From: Paracoccaceae bacterium
GTDB lineage: Bacteria; Pseudomonadota; Alphaproteobacteria; Rhodobacterales; Rhodobacteraceae
DNA length: 64,000 nucleotides
NCBI GenBank assembly: GCA_027489355.1
Contig: JAIXZY010000075.1
Span: forward strand, 62,001-126,000
Direction of reading: 5' to 3'
The notes below the pieces were generated by a model that searched no databases, was not told the DNA's origin, and saw only the letters and a program-made list of their open reading frames with translations. Both the position numbers and the translations under genes were made by a program. Shown here in pieces: positions 36,528 through 44,811 of this stretch. Each line of letters starts with the position of its first letter. Within the stretch, counting starts at the first letter, position 1.

Positions 36528-39236
36528 ATGTCAAAGAAGATGCTTATCGACGCCACCCATCCCGAGGAAACCCGGGTGGTCGTGGTCGACGGAAACAAGG
36601 TCGAAGAATTCGACTTCGAGACTGTAAACAAGCGCCAGCTGGCCGGGAACATCTACCTGGCCAAGGTGACGCGGGTCGAACCCTCGCTGCAGGCGGCCTT
36701 CGTGGAATATGGCGGGAACCGGCACGGTTTCCTGGCCTTCGCCGAAATCCACCCGGATTACTACCAGATCCCGGTCGCCGACCGTAAGGCGCTGATCGAG
36801 GAAGAGCGGGCGATGGCCCGCGCCGAGGAAGAAGAAGAGAACCGCCGCTCGCGTCGCCGCAGCCCGCGCCCCGCGCCGAAGGCAGAGGCGGTGAAGTCCG
36901 ACGACGCCGTGGCGGAAGGCCCGGCGGGTATGGACGTGGTCGACCTCGGCGAGGACGAGACCCAGGATGGCCCGCTGGTCGAGACCGCCGTCGAGGCGGT
37001 GCCGCTGGACCATGACCACGAGGGGCAGGATCAAGACCACCCGCACGATCACGACCACCACAACGAATCGGTCGGGAACGGCGACAATGGTCGCTATCGC
37101 GCGGTCGACCACGCCAGCGACACCGACGAGGAAATCGAATCCATCGCCGAAGAGGACGTGGCCGAGGAAATCGCCCAGCCGCGCCGGCCTCGGGCGCGGC
37201 GCTACAAGATCCAGGAAGTGATCAAGGTCCGGCAGATCATGCTGGTCCAGGTCGTCAAGGAGGAACGCGGCAACAAGGGCGCGGCGCTGACCACGTACCT
37301 GTCGCTGGCCGGTCGCTATTGCGTCCTGATGCCGAACACCGCGCGGGGCGGCGGGATTTCCCGCAAGATCACCAACGCGGCCGACCGCAAGAAGCTGAAG
37401 GAAATCGCGGGCGAGCTGGAGGTGCCGGAAGGCGCGGGCCTGATCGTGCGCACGGCCGGCGCCAAGCGGACCAAGCCCGAGATCAAGCGCGACTACGAAT
37501 ACCTGATGCGGTTGTGGGAGCAGATCCGCGAGCTGACGCTGAAGTCGATCGCTCCGGCCAAGATCTATGAGGAAGGCGACCTGATCAAGCGGTCGATCCG
37601 TGACCTTTACAGCCGCGAGATCGACGAGGTGCTGGTCGAGGGCGAGGCGGGCTACCGCACCGCCAAGGACTTCATGCGGATGATCATGCCGAGCCACGCC
37701 AAGCAGGTGATCCGCTATACCGAGCAGACGCCCTTGTTCGCGAAATATCAGGTCGAGGGTTATCTGTCGGGCATGTTCAACCCGGTGGTGCAGCTGAAAT
37801 CCGGCGGCTACATCGTGATCGGCGTGACCGAGGCGCTTGTTGCCATCGACGTGAACTCGGGGCGGGCCACCAAGGAGGGGTCGATCGAGGAAACCGCGCT
37901 GAAGACCAACGTGGAAGCGGCGGAAGAGATCGCCCGGCAGCTGCGGCTTCGCGACCTTGCGGGCCTGATCGTCATCGACTTCATCGACATGGAAGAGCGG
38001 CGGAACAACGCCACGGTCGAGAAGCGCTTGAAGGACAAGCTGAAGACCGACCGCGCGCGGATCCAGGTGGGGCGGATCAGCGGCTTCGGCCTGCTGGAGA
38101 TGAGCCGGCAGCGGCTGCGGCCGGGGATGCTGGAGTCGACGACGCAGGCCTGCCCGCATTGCCACGGCACCGGACTGATCCGGTCGGATGATTCGATGGC
38201 GCTGCAGGTTCTGCGCGCGCTGGAGGAAGAGGGCACGCGGAAGCGGTCGCGCGAGGTGCTGTTGAAGGCGCCGGTCGGGATCGTGAACTACCTCTTCAAC
38301 GCCAAGCGCGAGCATGTGGCGATGATCGAGGCACGCTACGGGATGAGCGTGCGGATCGAGGCGGACCCGATGATGGTCTCGCCCGACTACTCGATCGAGA
38401 AGTTCAAGACCGCGATCCGGGTGGTGCCGGAGACTCCGGTCGTTTCCGGTCACGCCGGGCTGATGGGGGCGCCGGTGGAAGAGGACGAGGACGACGACAT
38501 CATCGACGACCTGGTCGAAGAGGATGCCGGGGACGCCGAGGACACGGCGGAGGCTGCGGCCTCGCCTGGATCTGCGGGCGAGGGCGATGGCCAACCGGGC
38601 CGCAAGAAGCGGCGTCGTCGCCGGCGGCGGCGCGGTGGCCAGCGTGACGGAGCGCCGGGCGATGCGGTCGAAGTCGGCGCCGAGGATGATGGCGAGGAGG
38701 AAGACGACAGCGCCGAGATCGTCGAGGCCGAGGGGACCGTCGAGGCGGTGACCGAACCGGTGGCAGAGGGAGCCCCCGCGAAGCCGAAGCGGACCCGCAA
38801 GCCGCGGGGCGCAAAGGCGGAGGCAGCCGAAGCGGTGGTTGCGGAGGCTCCTGCCGTTGCGGCTGCGCCCGAGCCGGTGGCCGAGGAGAAGCCCGCGCCG
38901 AAGAAGCGGGCAAGCCGGGCCAAGGCAGCGGCGCCCGAGGCCGCGCCGCAGGAGCCGTCAGCCGAGGCGCCAAAGCCGAAGGGCCGCGGATCGCGGGCGA
39001 AAGCCGCCAAGTCCGAGCCTGCGCCGGAAGCGGCCTCGGAAGCGGAGCCAGAGCCTGTGGCAGAATCCGTGGCAGAGCCGGCGGCCGTGACCGCCCCGGT
39101 GCTGGCTGCTGATCCGGGCATGGTGGCGGCGGCCGAGACGGTGGTGGCCGATCCGGCCGAAGCCGAGGCCCCCGCGCCCGAACCGGACGAACCGGCGAAG
39201 CCCAAGCGCAAGGGCTGGTGGTCGCTCGGCCGCTGA
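36528..39236 (+). CDS. rne: Ribonuclease E
   Basis: The 902-residue endoribonuclease is the core of mRNA decay and rRNA processing. An S1 domain near residues 35-95 is interrupted by an acidic insertion of about 130 residues that includes a His/Asp cluster near residues 160-180 (LDHDHEGQDQDHPHDHDHH). The 5'-sensor, the DNase I-like catalytic part with VAIDVNSG and LIVIDFIDMEE, and the zinc link CPHCHGTG (541-548) are complete. The last 230 residues are disordered, with an arginine-rich patch (KKRRRRRRRR) and Ala/Pro/Glu repeats, the usual degradosome scaffold type. The start MSKKMLIDATHPEETRVVVVD is certain by homology. Confidence 0.97.
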   Translation: MSKKMLIDATHPEETRVVVVDGNKVEEFDFETVNKRQLAGNIYLAKVTRVEPSLQAAFVEYGGNRHGFLAFAEIHPDYYQIPVADRKALIEEERAMARAEEEEENRRSRRRSPRPAPKAEAVKSDDAVAEGPAGMDVVDLGEDETQDGPLVETAVEAVPLDHDHEGQDQDHPHDHDHHNESVGNGDNGRYRAVDHASDTDEEIESIAEEDVAEEIAQPRRPRARRYKIQEVIKVRQIMLVQVVKEERGNKGAALTTYLSLAGRYCVLMPNTARGGGISRKITNAADRKKLKEIAGELEVPEGAGLIVRTAGAKRTKPEIKRDYEYLMRLWEQIRELTLKSIAPAKIYEEGDLIKRSIRDLYSREIDEVLVEGEAGYRTAKDFMRMIMPSHAKQVIRYTEQTPLFAKYQVEGYLSGMFNPVVQLKSGGYIVIGVTEALVAIDVNSGRATKEGSIEETALKTNVEAAEEIARQLRLRDLAGLIVIDFIDMEERRNNATVEKRLKDKLKTDRARIQVGRISGFGLLEMSRQRLRPGMLESTTQACPHCHGTGLIRSDDSMALQVLRALEEEGTRKRSREVLLKAPVGIVNYLFNAKREHVAMIEARYGMSVRIEADPMMVSPDYSIEKFKTAIRVVPETPVVSGHAGLMGAPVEEDEDDDIIDDLVEEDAGDAEDTAEAAASPGSAGEGDGQPGRKKRRRRRRRRGGQRDGAPGDAVEVGAEDDGEEEDDSAEIVEAEGTVEAVTEPVAEGAPAKPKRTRKPRGAKAEAAEAVVAEAPAVAAAPEPVAEEKPAPKKRASRAKAAAPEAAPQEPSAEAPKPKGRGSRAKAAKSEPAPEAASEAEPEPVAESVAEPAAVTAPVLAADPGMVAAAETVVADPAEAEAPAPEPDEPAKPKRKGWWSLGR

Positions 39237-39254
39237 CCAGGACAGATCAGGTGG

Positions 39255-39282
39255 AAGGCGGCCAATGGCCGCCTTTTACTTT
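39255..39282. terminator. Terminator after rne, shared with the convergent TusA-like gene
   Basis: AAGGCGGCC (39255-39263) pairs with GGCCGCCTT (39267-39275) around AAT. The plus strand then reads TTTACTTT and the minus strand reads CCACC without a T tract. The T run overlaps the stop codon of the convergent gene. Confidence 0.85.
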
Positions 39283-39518
39283 CGGTCCGCGCCCCGCCGG
39301 ATCAGGTGGCGTGTCACGCTGCCGTCCTCCTTGGCGCCAAGATAATCGTGTCCCGCCTGGCCGCAGAAATGTGGCAGGTCCACCAGCGCCATCGCATCCG
39401 TGGCACGCACGCAGACCACGGTCCCATGCGCCAGCGCCAGAAGCCGCTTGCGCGCGCGGAGCACGGGAAGCGGGCAGAGGAGCCCCTCGCAGTCGATCTC
39501 GATATCCCAGTCAGCCAT
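39276..39518 (-). CDS. TusA/SirA-like sulfurtransferase
   Basis: The 80-residue protein has the CPLP motif near residue 15 (DCEGLLCPLPVLRARKRL) that defines TusA-family sulfur carriers. The fold order (beta-CPxP-helix, then a 'VRATDAMALVDLPHFCGQAGHDYLG' type region) also fits. It should carry persulfide sulfur, for example in tRNA thiolation or cofactor synthesis; the exact partner is unknown. It is divergent from ccdA. Confidence 0.88.
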   Translation of the reverse strand: MADWDIEIDCEGLLCPLPVLRARKRLLALAHGTVVCVRATDAMALVDLPHFCGQAGHDYLGAKEDGSVTRHLIRRGADRK

Positions 39519-39630
39519 CCGCGCGGTGTAACGGTGCGGATCGCCCGCGGCAAGGTTACAGCCGCGCCACGGGGATGTGACGCCCTGTCCGCGTGACGGG
39601 GGCGGGGAAACCCGCTATCTGGAGCGGGAC

Positions 39631-40389
39631 ATGTTCGGAATCGAGATCATCGACGCTGCCCTTCTGCCCGCGATGCTTGTCGCGCTGGTGGCGGGGGTCT
39701 TGTCCTTTCTCAGCCCCTGCGTCCTGCCCATCGTGCCGCCCTACCTGGCCTACATGGGCGGAATCAGCATGGGCGAGATGACCGGCCAGGGCACGGCGCG
39801 GCGCAGGGTGATCCTGCCCGCGCTGTTCTTCGTGCTGGGGCTGTCGACGATCTTCCTGCTTCTGGGCTTTACCGCCTCGGCCTTCGGCAGCTTCGTCTTG
39901 CAGAACCAGCTGCTGCTTGCCCGCATCTCGGGCATTGTCATCATCATCTTCGGCCTGCATTTCCTGGGCGTCTTCCGCATCCCGCTTCTGGATCGCGAGA
40001 TGCGGGTGGACGCGGGCGACCGGGGCGGCAGCGCGCTTGGCGCCTATGTGCTGGGTCTGGCCTTCGCCTTCGGCTGGACCCCCTGCATTGGTCCGCAGCT
40101 GGGTGCGATCCTGTCGCTGGCCGCGCAGGAGGGCAGCATGGAGCGGGGGACGCTGCTTCTGGGCGTCTACGCCCTGGGCCTGGGCCTGCCTTTCCTGCTT
40201 GCCGCGGTTTTCATCGAGAAATCAATGCACCTGATGGCGAAGCTGAAGCGTCACATGAAGCTGATCGAACGCCTGATGGGCGCGTTGTTGATCGTCGTCG
40301 GCCTGATGCTGCTGACCGGCGCCTTCACCGATTTCAGCTACTGGATGCTGGAGACATACGAGGTCCTGGGCCTGCCTCTGCCGGGTTGA
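39631..40389 (+). CDS. ccdA: Cytochrome c biogenesis protein CcdA
   Basis: The 252-residue protein has six predicted membrane helices and the two conserved cysteine motifs FLSPCVLPIVPPYLAYM and GWTPCIGPQLG. It carries reducing equivalents from cytoplasmic thioredoxin across the membrane to periplasmic thiol proteins used in cytochrome c maturation. The ATG of MFGIEIIDAALLPA (39631) is chosen; the frame extends upstream to 39577 without support. It is followed after 51 bases by the membrane hydrolase gene. Confidence 0.95.
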   Translation: MFGIEIIDAALLPAMLVALVAGVLSFLSPCVLPIVPPYLAYMGGISMGEMTGQGTARRRVILPALFFVLGLSTIFLLLGFTASAFGSFVLQNQLLLARISGIVIIIFGLHFLGVFRIPLLDREMRVDAGDRGGSALGAYVLGLAFAFGWTPCIGPQLGAILSLAAQEGSMERGTLLLGVYALGLGLPFLLAAVFIEKSMHLMAKLKRHMKLIERLMGALLIVVGLMLLTGAFTDFSYWMLETYEVLGLPLPG

Positions 40390-40440
40390 TGCTTCCCTCT
40401 GGCCAAGGCTCGGTTAAGCTGTGCCGGGTAGAGTGACGGC

Positions 40441-41655
40441 ATGGCGGTACGCGTGACAGCAGGGGAAAAGGGCGGAACGGGCAGCGGCGCATTCCGGCGT
40501 CATGTCCTTTATATCCCCGGCTACGACCCTTTCCCGCCGCGCCGCTACCGCGAGCTTTACCGGACCGAGGGCGCGGTTCAGGCGGCGATCTCGGGCTATG
40601 ACCTGTCGCTTTCTCCCAGGACTGGGGAAACCTATGGGTGGCTGGTCCAGGCGCGGATCGACGGGCGCGACATCGAGGCCGAGGTCGAGGTGCTGGTCTG
40701 GTCGGACCTGGTCAAGGCGTCGATGACGCAGGGGATTGCAGGGACCTACGGGCAGTTGCTGCGCACGGCCTGGCTCTATCTGCGGTCGGGGGCGCTTGGC
40801 CGGCTGATCCGGTTGCGCAAGGGGCCGATGATCGCGGCGCTTTATCCGGCGGTGGCGCTGGTCCTGCAGGCGCTGGTGGCGGTGCTGGCGGGCTTTCTGG
40901 TGCTGTGGCTGCTGCCGCCGGCCTGGGGTTGGCTGGCCGCCCTGCTGGCGGTCTGGGCGGTGCTGGAGGGGTTCCGGCGGATCGACCACCGGCTGTTCGT
41001 CTATTACCTGATGCACGACTATGCCTTCACCACGGTCGCGGGCGGGGCCTATCCAGAGGCGCTGGAGGCGCGCCTGGCCGAGTTCCGGGCACGGCTGCGC
41101 GCGGCGCTCGCCTCGGGTGTCGAGGAGGTATTGGTCGTCGGCCATTCCTCGGGCGTTCATCTGGGCGTCTCGGTGCTGGCTGACCTGATCCGGGAGGGGG
41201 TGCGCCCGGGTCCGGCGCTGGCGTTCCTGAGCCTGGGGCAGGCGGTGCCGATGGTGTCCTTTCTGCCGGGCGCGGCGCGGTTGCGGGGGGACCTTGCCTA
41301 TCTCTCGACGCGCGGCGAGCTGACCTGGGTCGATGTGACCGCGCCGGGGGACGGGTGCAGCTTTGCGCTGTGCGACCCGGTGGCGGTCAGCGGGGTGGCG
41401 CCGTCCGGGCAGAAGTGGCCGCTGATCCTGTCGGCGGCCTTCACCCAGACCCTGAGCCCGGAGAAGTGGCAGGCGTTGAAGCGGCGGTATTTCCGGCTGC
41501 ATTTCCAGTATCTCTGCGCCTTCGATCGGCCGGGCGACTACGACTATTTCCGCATCACTGCGGGGCCGATGGCGCTGGAGGAGCGGTTCCGGGGGCGGCG
41601 ACCGTCGTCCAGCAGGGTGGTCACGCCGCTGTCGCCGTTCCGGGACGTGGCATGA
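40441..41655 (+). CDS. Membrane-embedded alpha/beta-hydrolase-like protein
   Basis: The 404-residue protein begins with a hydrolase-like strand (HVLYIPGYDPFPPRRYRELY). A hydrophobic hairpin lies at about 137-180 (ALYPAVALVLQALVAVLAGF, then LPPAWGWLAALLAVWAVL), and a nucleophile elbow VLVVGHSSGVHLG near residue 235 has the GxSxG serine of alpha/beta hydrolases. A catalytic His may be in the C-terminal third. Its substrate is unknown; a lipid or ester in the membrane is a guess. The stop overlaps the P450 start by four bases (ATGA), so the two enzymes are made together and may work on related substrates. Confidence 0.75.
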   Translation: MAVRVTAGEKGGTGSGAFRRHVLYIPGYDPFPPRRYRELYRTEGAVQAAISGYDLSLSPRTGETYGWLVQARIDGRDIEAEVEVLVWSDLVKASMTQGIAGTYGQLLRTAWLYLRSGALGRLIRLRKGPMIAALYPAVALVLQALVAVLAGFLVLWLLPPAWGWLAALLAVWAVLEGFRRIDHRLFVYYLMHDYAFTTVAGGAYPEALEARLAEFRARLRAALASGVEEVLVVGHSSGVHLGVSVLADLIREGVRPGPALAFLSLGQAVPMVSFLPGAARLRGDLAYLSTRGELTWVDVTAPGDGCSFALCDPVAVSGVAPSGQKWPLILSAAFTQTLSPEKWQALKRRYFRLHFQYLCAFDRPGDYDYFRITAGPMALEERFRGRRPSSSRVVTPLSPFRDVA

Positions 41656-42977
41656 CGCCGCCGAAGCCGGAAGCGCGGGCGGACCGGGTATCGCCGTGGG
41701 GGCACCTGCGGGCGTTCCGGCGCGACATCCTGTCGGCGCAACCCGCGCGGCTCTACCGGGCCTGGATGGCCGAGTTCCGGACGCCGTTCTTCGAGAGCTA
41801 CCTTTGCAACGACCCGGCGCTGGTGCGGCGGGTGCTGGACGATCGGCCGGGGGATTTCCCGAAATCGGACCGGGTGACCGAGGGGTTGCGGCCTCTCCTG
41901 GGGCGGTCGGTCTTCGTGACGAACGGCGAAGACTGGCTGCGGCAGCGGCGGGTCATCGACCCGGCCTTCGAGGGGGGACGGCTGCGCGAGGCGTTTCCGG
42001 CGATCTGGGCGGCGGCCGAGGCCGCTGTGGCGCGGATGGCCCCGGGCGACGTCGAGGCGGAGCTGGCGGCGAGCCATGCCGCGGCGGACGTGATCTTCCG
42101 CACGCTGTTTTCCATCCCGATCGAGGACCGGGTGGCGCAGGCGGTTTTCCACGAGTTCCGCGCCTATCAGCGGTCGGCCCCGATCCTGAACCTGGGGGCC
42201 GTCGTGAAGCTGCCGTCCTGGGTGCCACGGTTGCACCGGGGGGCGACGCGGCGGTCGGCCCGGGTGATCCGGCGGCTGATCGAGGGGCTGACGGCAGGTC
42301 GGGCGGCGGCGATTGCCGAGGGGAGCGCACCGCAGGACCTGGCGACGAAGATCATGACGACGGCGGACCCGGTGACGGGAGAGCGGTTCGGCACGGCCGA
42401 GATGGTCGACCAGGTGGCGATCTTCTTCCTGGCGGGGCATGAGACCAGTGCCTCGGCCCTGGCCTGGTCGCTGTATCTGCTGGCGACGCATCCCGAGGCG
42501 CAGGAGCGGGTGGCGGCGGAGGCCGCGGCGCTGCGACCGGAGTTCGCGGTGGTGGGGGCCTTGCGCTTCACGCGGGATGTGTTCCGCGAGGCGCTTAGGC
42601 TTTATCCGCCGGTCCCGATGCTGGTGCGCGAGACGGTGCGACAGGAGGAGTTCCGGGGGCGCAAGGCAAGGCGGGGGGCGCAGGTGGTGATCAGCCCGTG
42701 GCACCTCCATCGGCATGAGCGGCTGTGGGAGCGGCCCGACGAGTTCGACCCGGACCGCTGGGCCGGGGAGGTGCCGACGGGGGGGTATCTTCCGTTCTCG
42801 CGGGGGGCGCGGGTTTGTCCGGGGGCGGGGTTCGCGATGCTGGAGGGCACCCTGATGCTGGCGCATCTGGTGCGGGCCTTCCGTTTCGAGGCGGTGGAGG
42901 GGCGGGTGCCGGTGCCGGTCGCGCATCTGACGGTGCGCGCGAAGGACGGGATCTGGCTGCGGGTGACCCGGAGGTAG
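41652..42977 (+). CDS. Cytochrome P450
   Basis: The 441-residue protein has all P450 hallmarks: the I-helix AGHETS near residue 262, the K-helix ExxR in FREALRLYPPVPML, the PERF-like FDPDRWAG, and the heme loop FSRGARVCPGAGFAMLEG with the cysteine ligand near residue 388. It is a soluble bacterial-type monooxygenase that would need ferredoxin and reductase partners, which are not nearby. Overall layout resembles P450s acting on fatty acids or carotenoids, but the substrate is not decided. The ATG is fixed by the ATGA overlap with the hydrolase gene. Confidence 0.93.
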   Translation: MTPPKPEARADRVSPWGHLRAFRRDILSAQPARLYRAWMAEFRTPFFESYLCNDPALVRRVLDDRPGDFPKSDRVTEGLRPLLGRSVFVTNGEDWLRQRRVIDPAFEGGRLREAFPAIWAAAEAAVARMAPGDVEAELAASHAAADVIFRTLFSIPIEDRVAQAVFHEFRAYQRSAPILNLGAVVKLPSWVPRLHRGATRRSARVIRRLIEGLTAGRAAAIAEGSAPQDLATKIMTTADPVTGERFGTAEMVDQVAIFFLAGHETSASALAWSLYLLATHPEAQERVAAEAAALRPEFAVVGALRFTRDVFREALRLYPPVPMLVRETVRQEEFRGRKARRGAQVVISPWHLHRHERLWERPDEFDPDRWAGEVPTGGYLPFSRGARVCPGAGFAMLEGTLMLAHLVRAFRFEAVEGRVPVPVAHLTVRAKDGIWLRVTRR

Positions 42978-42999
42978 GTGGGCGCATCGCCCACCCTAC
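42974..42999. repeat. Palindromic repeat, GGTGGGCG family (copy 2)
   Basis: GTAGGTGGGCG and CGCCCACCCTAC pair around CAT, with one bulge. The P450 stop codon TAG is inside the left arm. The same family occurs at 6361 and 43091. Confidence 0.7.
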
Positions 43000-43090
43000 G
43001 CGGGTCCTGTCCGTGGGACGGCGGTGCTTTCCGGCAGGCGGGCGTGCGTCTGGCGGGAGTACTTCGGCCAGAAGGCAGGGAGACGGGGTA

Positions 43091-43110
43091 GGGTGGGCGA
43101 TCCGCCCACC
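43091..43110. repeat. Palindromic repeat, GGTGGGCG family (copy 3)
   Basis: GGTGGGCG (43092-43099) and CGCCCACC (43103-43110) pair around ATC, preceded by GTAG as in the other copies. It lies just after the purS stop on the minus strand, 92 bases from copy 2. Confidence 0.7.
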
Positions 43111-43117
43111 GTCCCGG

Positions 43118-43357
43118 TCAGAGAAGCTCGACCCGGTAGCTTTCGATCACGGTATTGGCGAGGAGTTTCTCGCACATCGCCTTCACGTCCGTCTCGGCCT
43201 GGGCGCGGTCGGTGGCGGCGAGGTCAAGCTCGATCACCTTGCCCTGGCGCACGCCCTGGACGCCGTGGAACCCCAGCGAGCCAAGCGCGTGGCGCACTGC
43301 CTCGCCCTGCGGATCAAGGACGCCGGTCTTCAGCATGACGGTGACGCGGGCTTTCAT
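43118..43357 (-). CDS. purS: Phosphoribosylformylglycinamidine synthase subunit PurS
   Basis: The 79-residue protein has the PurS pattern: KARVTVMLKTGVLDPQGEAV, then LGFHGVQGVRQGKVIELDL. PurS bridges PurL and PurQ in the fourth step of purine synthesis. The ATG of MKARVTVML at 43357 is chosen; an upstream in-frame ATG at 43414 lacks homology. It is 75 bases downstream of purC on the same strand and probably co-transcribed. Confidence 0.95.
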   Translation of the reverse strand: MKARVTVMLKTGVLDPQGEAVRHALGSLGFHGVQGVRQGKVIELDLAATDRAQAETDVKAMCEKLLANTVIESYRVELL

Positions 43358-43432
43358 CGGGGCCTCCGGGATGTGATCTGGTCCGTCCTTACCGAAGCGC
43401 CGGACGGGCGGCAAGGGTTGGGGGCAGGCGGG

Positions 43433-44185
43433 TCAGTTGATCAGCGTGGGCTTCGTCGTGTGCGTGACGTTCGACGGCAGCACGCCGAGGCGCCGCGCCA
43501 GTTCCGTATAGACGTCCGCCATCGGCTGCGGGTCGGGGATCGTCCCATCGGGCCGCTCGGGCTGGCGCATGTCCCAGAGCCGGCAGCTGTCGGGGCTGAT
43601 CTCGTCGGCGACGATCAGGCGCATGAAGTCGCCTTCCCAGATCCGGCCGACCTCGATCCGGAAATCGGCCAGACGGATGCCCACGCCCATCATCACGCCG
43701 GACAGGAAGTCGTTCACCCGCAGGGACAGGGCGACGATGTCGTCGAGGTCCTGCTGGTTGGCCCAGTTGAAGGCGACGATGTGTTCTTCGGCCACCAGGG
43801 GCGACTGCAGCTTGTCGTCCTTGTAGTAGTATTCCACGATCGGGCGCGGCAGCTGAGTGCCCTCGGGGATGCCGAGCCGCTGGGTCAGCGGCCCTGCGGC
43901 GAAGTTGCGCACCACGACTTCCAGCGGGATGATCTCGGCCATCCGCACCAGCTGCTCGCGCATGTTGATGCGGCGGATGAAGTGCGTCGGCACGCCGATC
44001 TGGTTCAGGCCTGCCATGAAGAATTCGGACAGACGGTTGTTCAGCACGCCCTTGCCCTCGCGCGTGGCGGGGGCGGCGACGGTGGGGGCGTTGTCGTCCT
44101 TGAAATACTGGATCAGCGTCCCGGGTTCAGGCCCTTCGTAAAGGATCTTGGCCTTGCCTTCGTAGACCTTCTTGCGCCGTGCCAT
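43433..44185 (-). CDS. purC: SAICAR synthetase PurC
   Basis: The 250-residue enzyme condenses CAIR with aspartate in purine synthesis. Typical blocks are KKVYEGKAKILYEG, FKDDNAPTV, VVVRNFAAGPLTQRLG, and DEISPDSCRLWD. The length equals the usual bacterial monofunctional form. It is divergent from the zeta inhibitor gene and precedes purS. Confidence 0.97.
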   Translation of the reverse strand: MARRKKVYEGKAKILYEGPEPGTLIQYFKDDNAPTVAAPATREGKGVLNNRLSEFFMAGLNQIGVPTHFIRRINMREQLVRMAEIIPLEVVVRNFAAGPLTQRLGIPEGTQLPRPIVEYYYKDDKLQSPLVAEEHIVAFNWANQQDLDDIVALSLRVNDFLSGVMMGVGIRLADFRIEVGRIWEGDFMRLIVADEISPDSCRLWDMRQPERPDGTIPDPQPMADVYTELARRLGVLPSNVTHTTKPTLIN

Positions 44186-44364
44186 GGTTCATCCGATCAG
44201 GGGGGCGGCGACAGGTCATCCCGTCAAACCGCTTTCCTTGGGCTATAGTCCAAGGGACCCTTACCCGCAAGGCGCGAGCGCCCCTCGGCGGGTCCAAGGG
44301 GGCTTGCAGCGCAGGGGCCGGAGGGGCATATGGGGGGAAACCGAAGCCTGACCGGGGGGTGCCC

Positions 44365-44679
44365 ATGACCACGTTCGACGACCGCGAGAATGCCTTCGAG
44401 GCCAAGTTCGCCCATGACAGCGAGATGCAGTTCCGGGCCGAGGCGCGGCGCAACAAGCTGGTCGGGCTCTGGGCCGCGGGGCTGATGGGCAAGTCCGAGG
44501 AGGCTGCGGCCGCCTATGCGCTGGAAGTGGTCAGCGCCGACTTCGAGGAAGCGGGCGACGAGGACGTGGTCCGCAAGGTGGTCGCCGACCTCGCCGGCAA
44601 GGCCAGCGCCGACGAGGTCCGGGCCAAGATGAAAGAGCTTCTGCCGGTCGCCAAGGCGCAGCTCCTCTCCGAGATCTGA
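44365..44679 (+). CDS. DUF1476 protein, F1-ATPase zeta-subunit inhibitor
   Basis: The 104-residue protein begins MTTFDDRENAFEAKFAHDSE, nearly the same as the zeta subunit of Paracoccus denitrificans, which plugs the alphaproteobacterial F1-ATPase and blocks ATP hydrolysis. The rest (EARRNKLVGLWAAGLMGKS, then DEDVVRKVVADLAGKA) follows the family through its full length. The ATG at 44365 has GGGGGG upstream. A terminator follows 21 bases after the stop. ATP synthase genes are not in the window. Confidence 0.9.
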   Translation: MTTFDDRENAFEAKFAHDSEMQFRAEARRNKLVGLWAAGLMGKSEEAAAAYALEVVSADFEEAGDEDVVRKVVADLAGKASADEVRAKMKELLPVAKAQLLSEI

Positions 44680-44700
44680 GGCCGTCGCAGGCCCTGCAAG

Positions 44701-44729
44701 GCGCGGTCCCGTGATGGGCCGCGCTTTTT
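44701..44729 (+). terminator. Intrinsic terminator after the zeta inhibitor gene
   Basis: GCGCGGTCC (44701-44709) pairs with GGGCCGCGC (44716-44724) with one G-T pair, followed by TTTTT. Confidence 0.9.
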
Positions 44730-44811
44730 CCATGCAAATTTGATGCGTTAACCGGATCGCCATCCCTGCCGGGCGACATCTGGGCCCCGGAAGTTGCGGA
44801 GGTTGCAGCGC

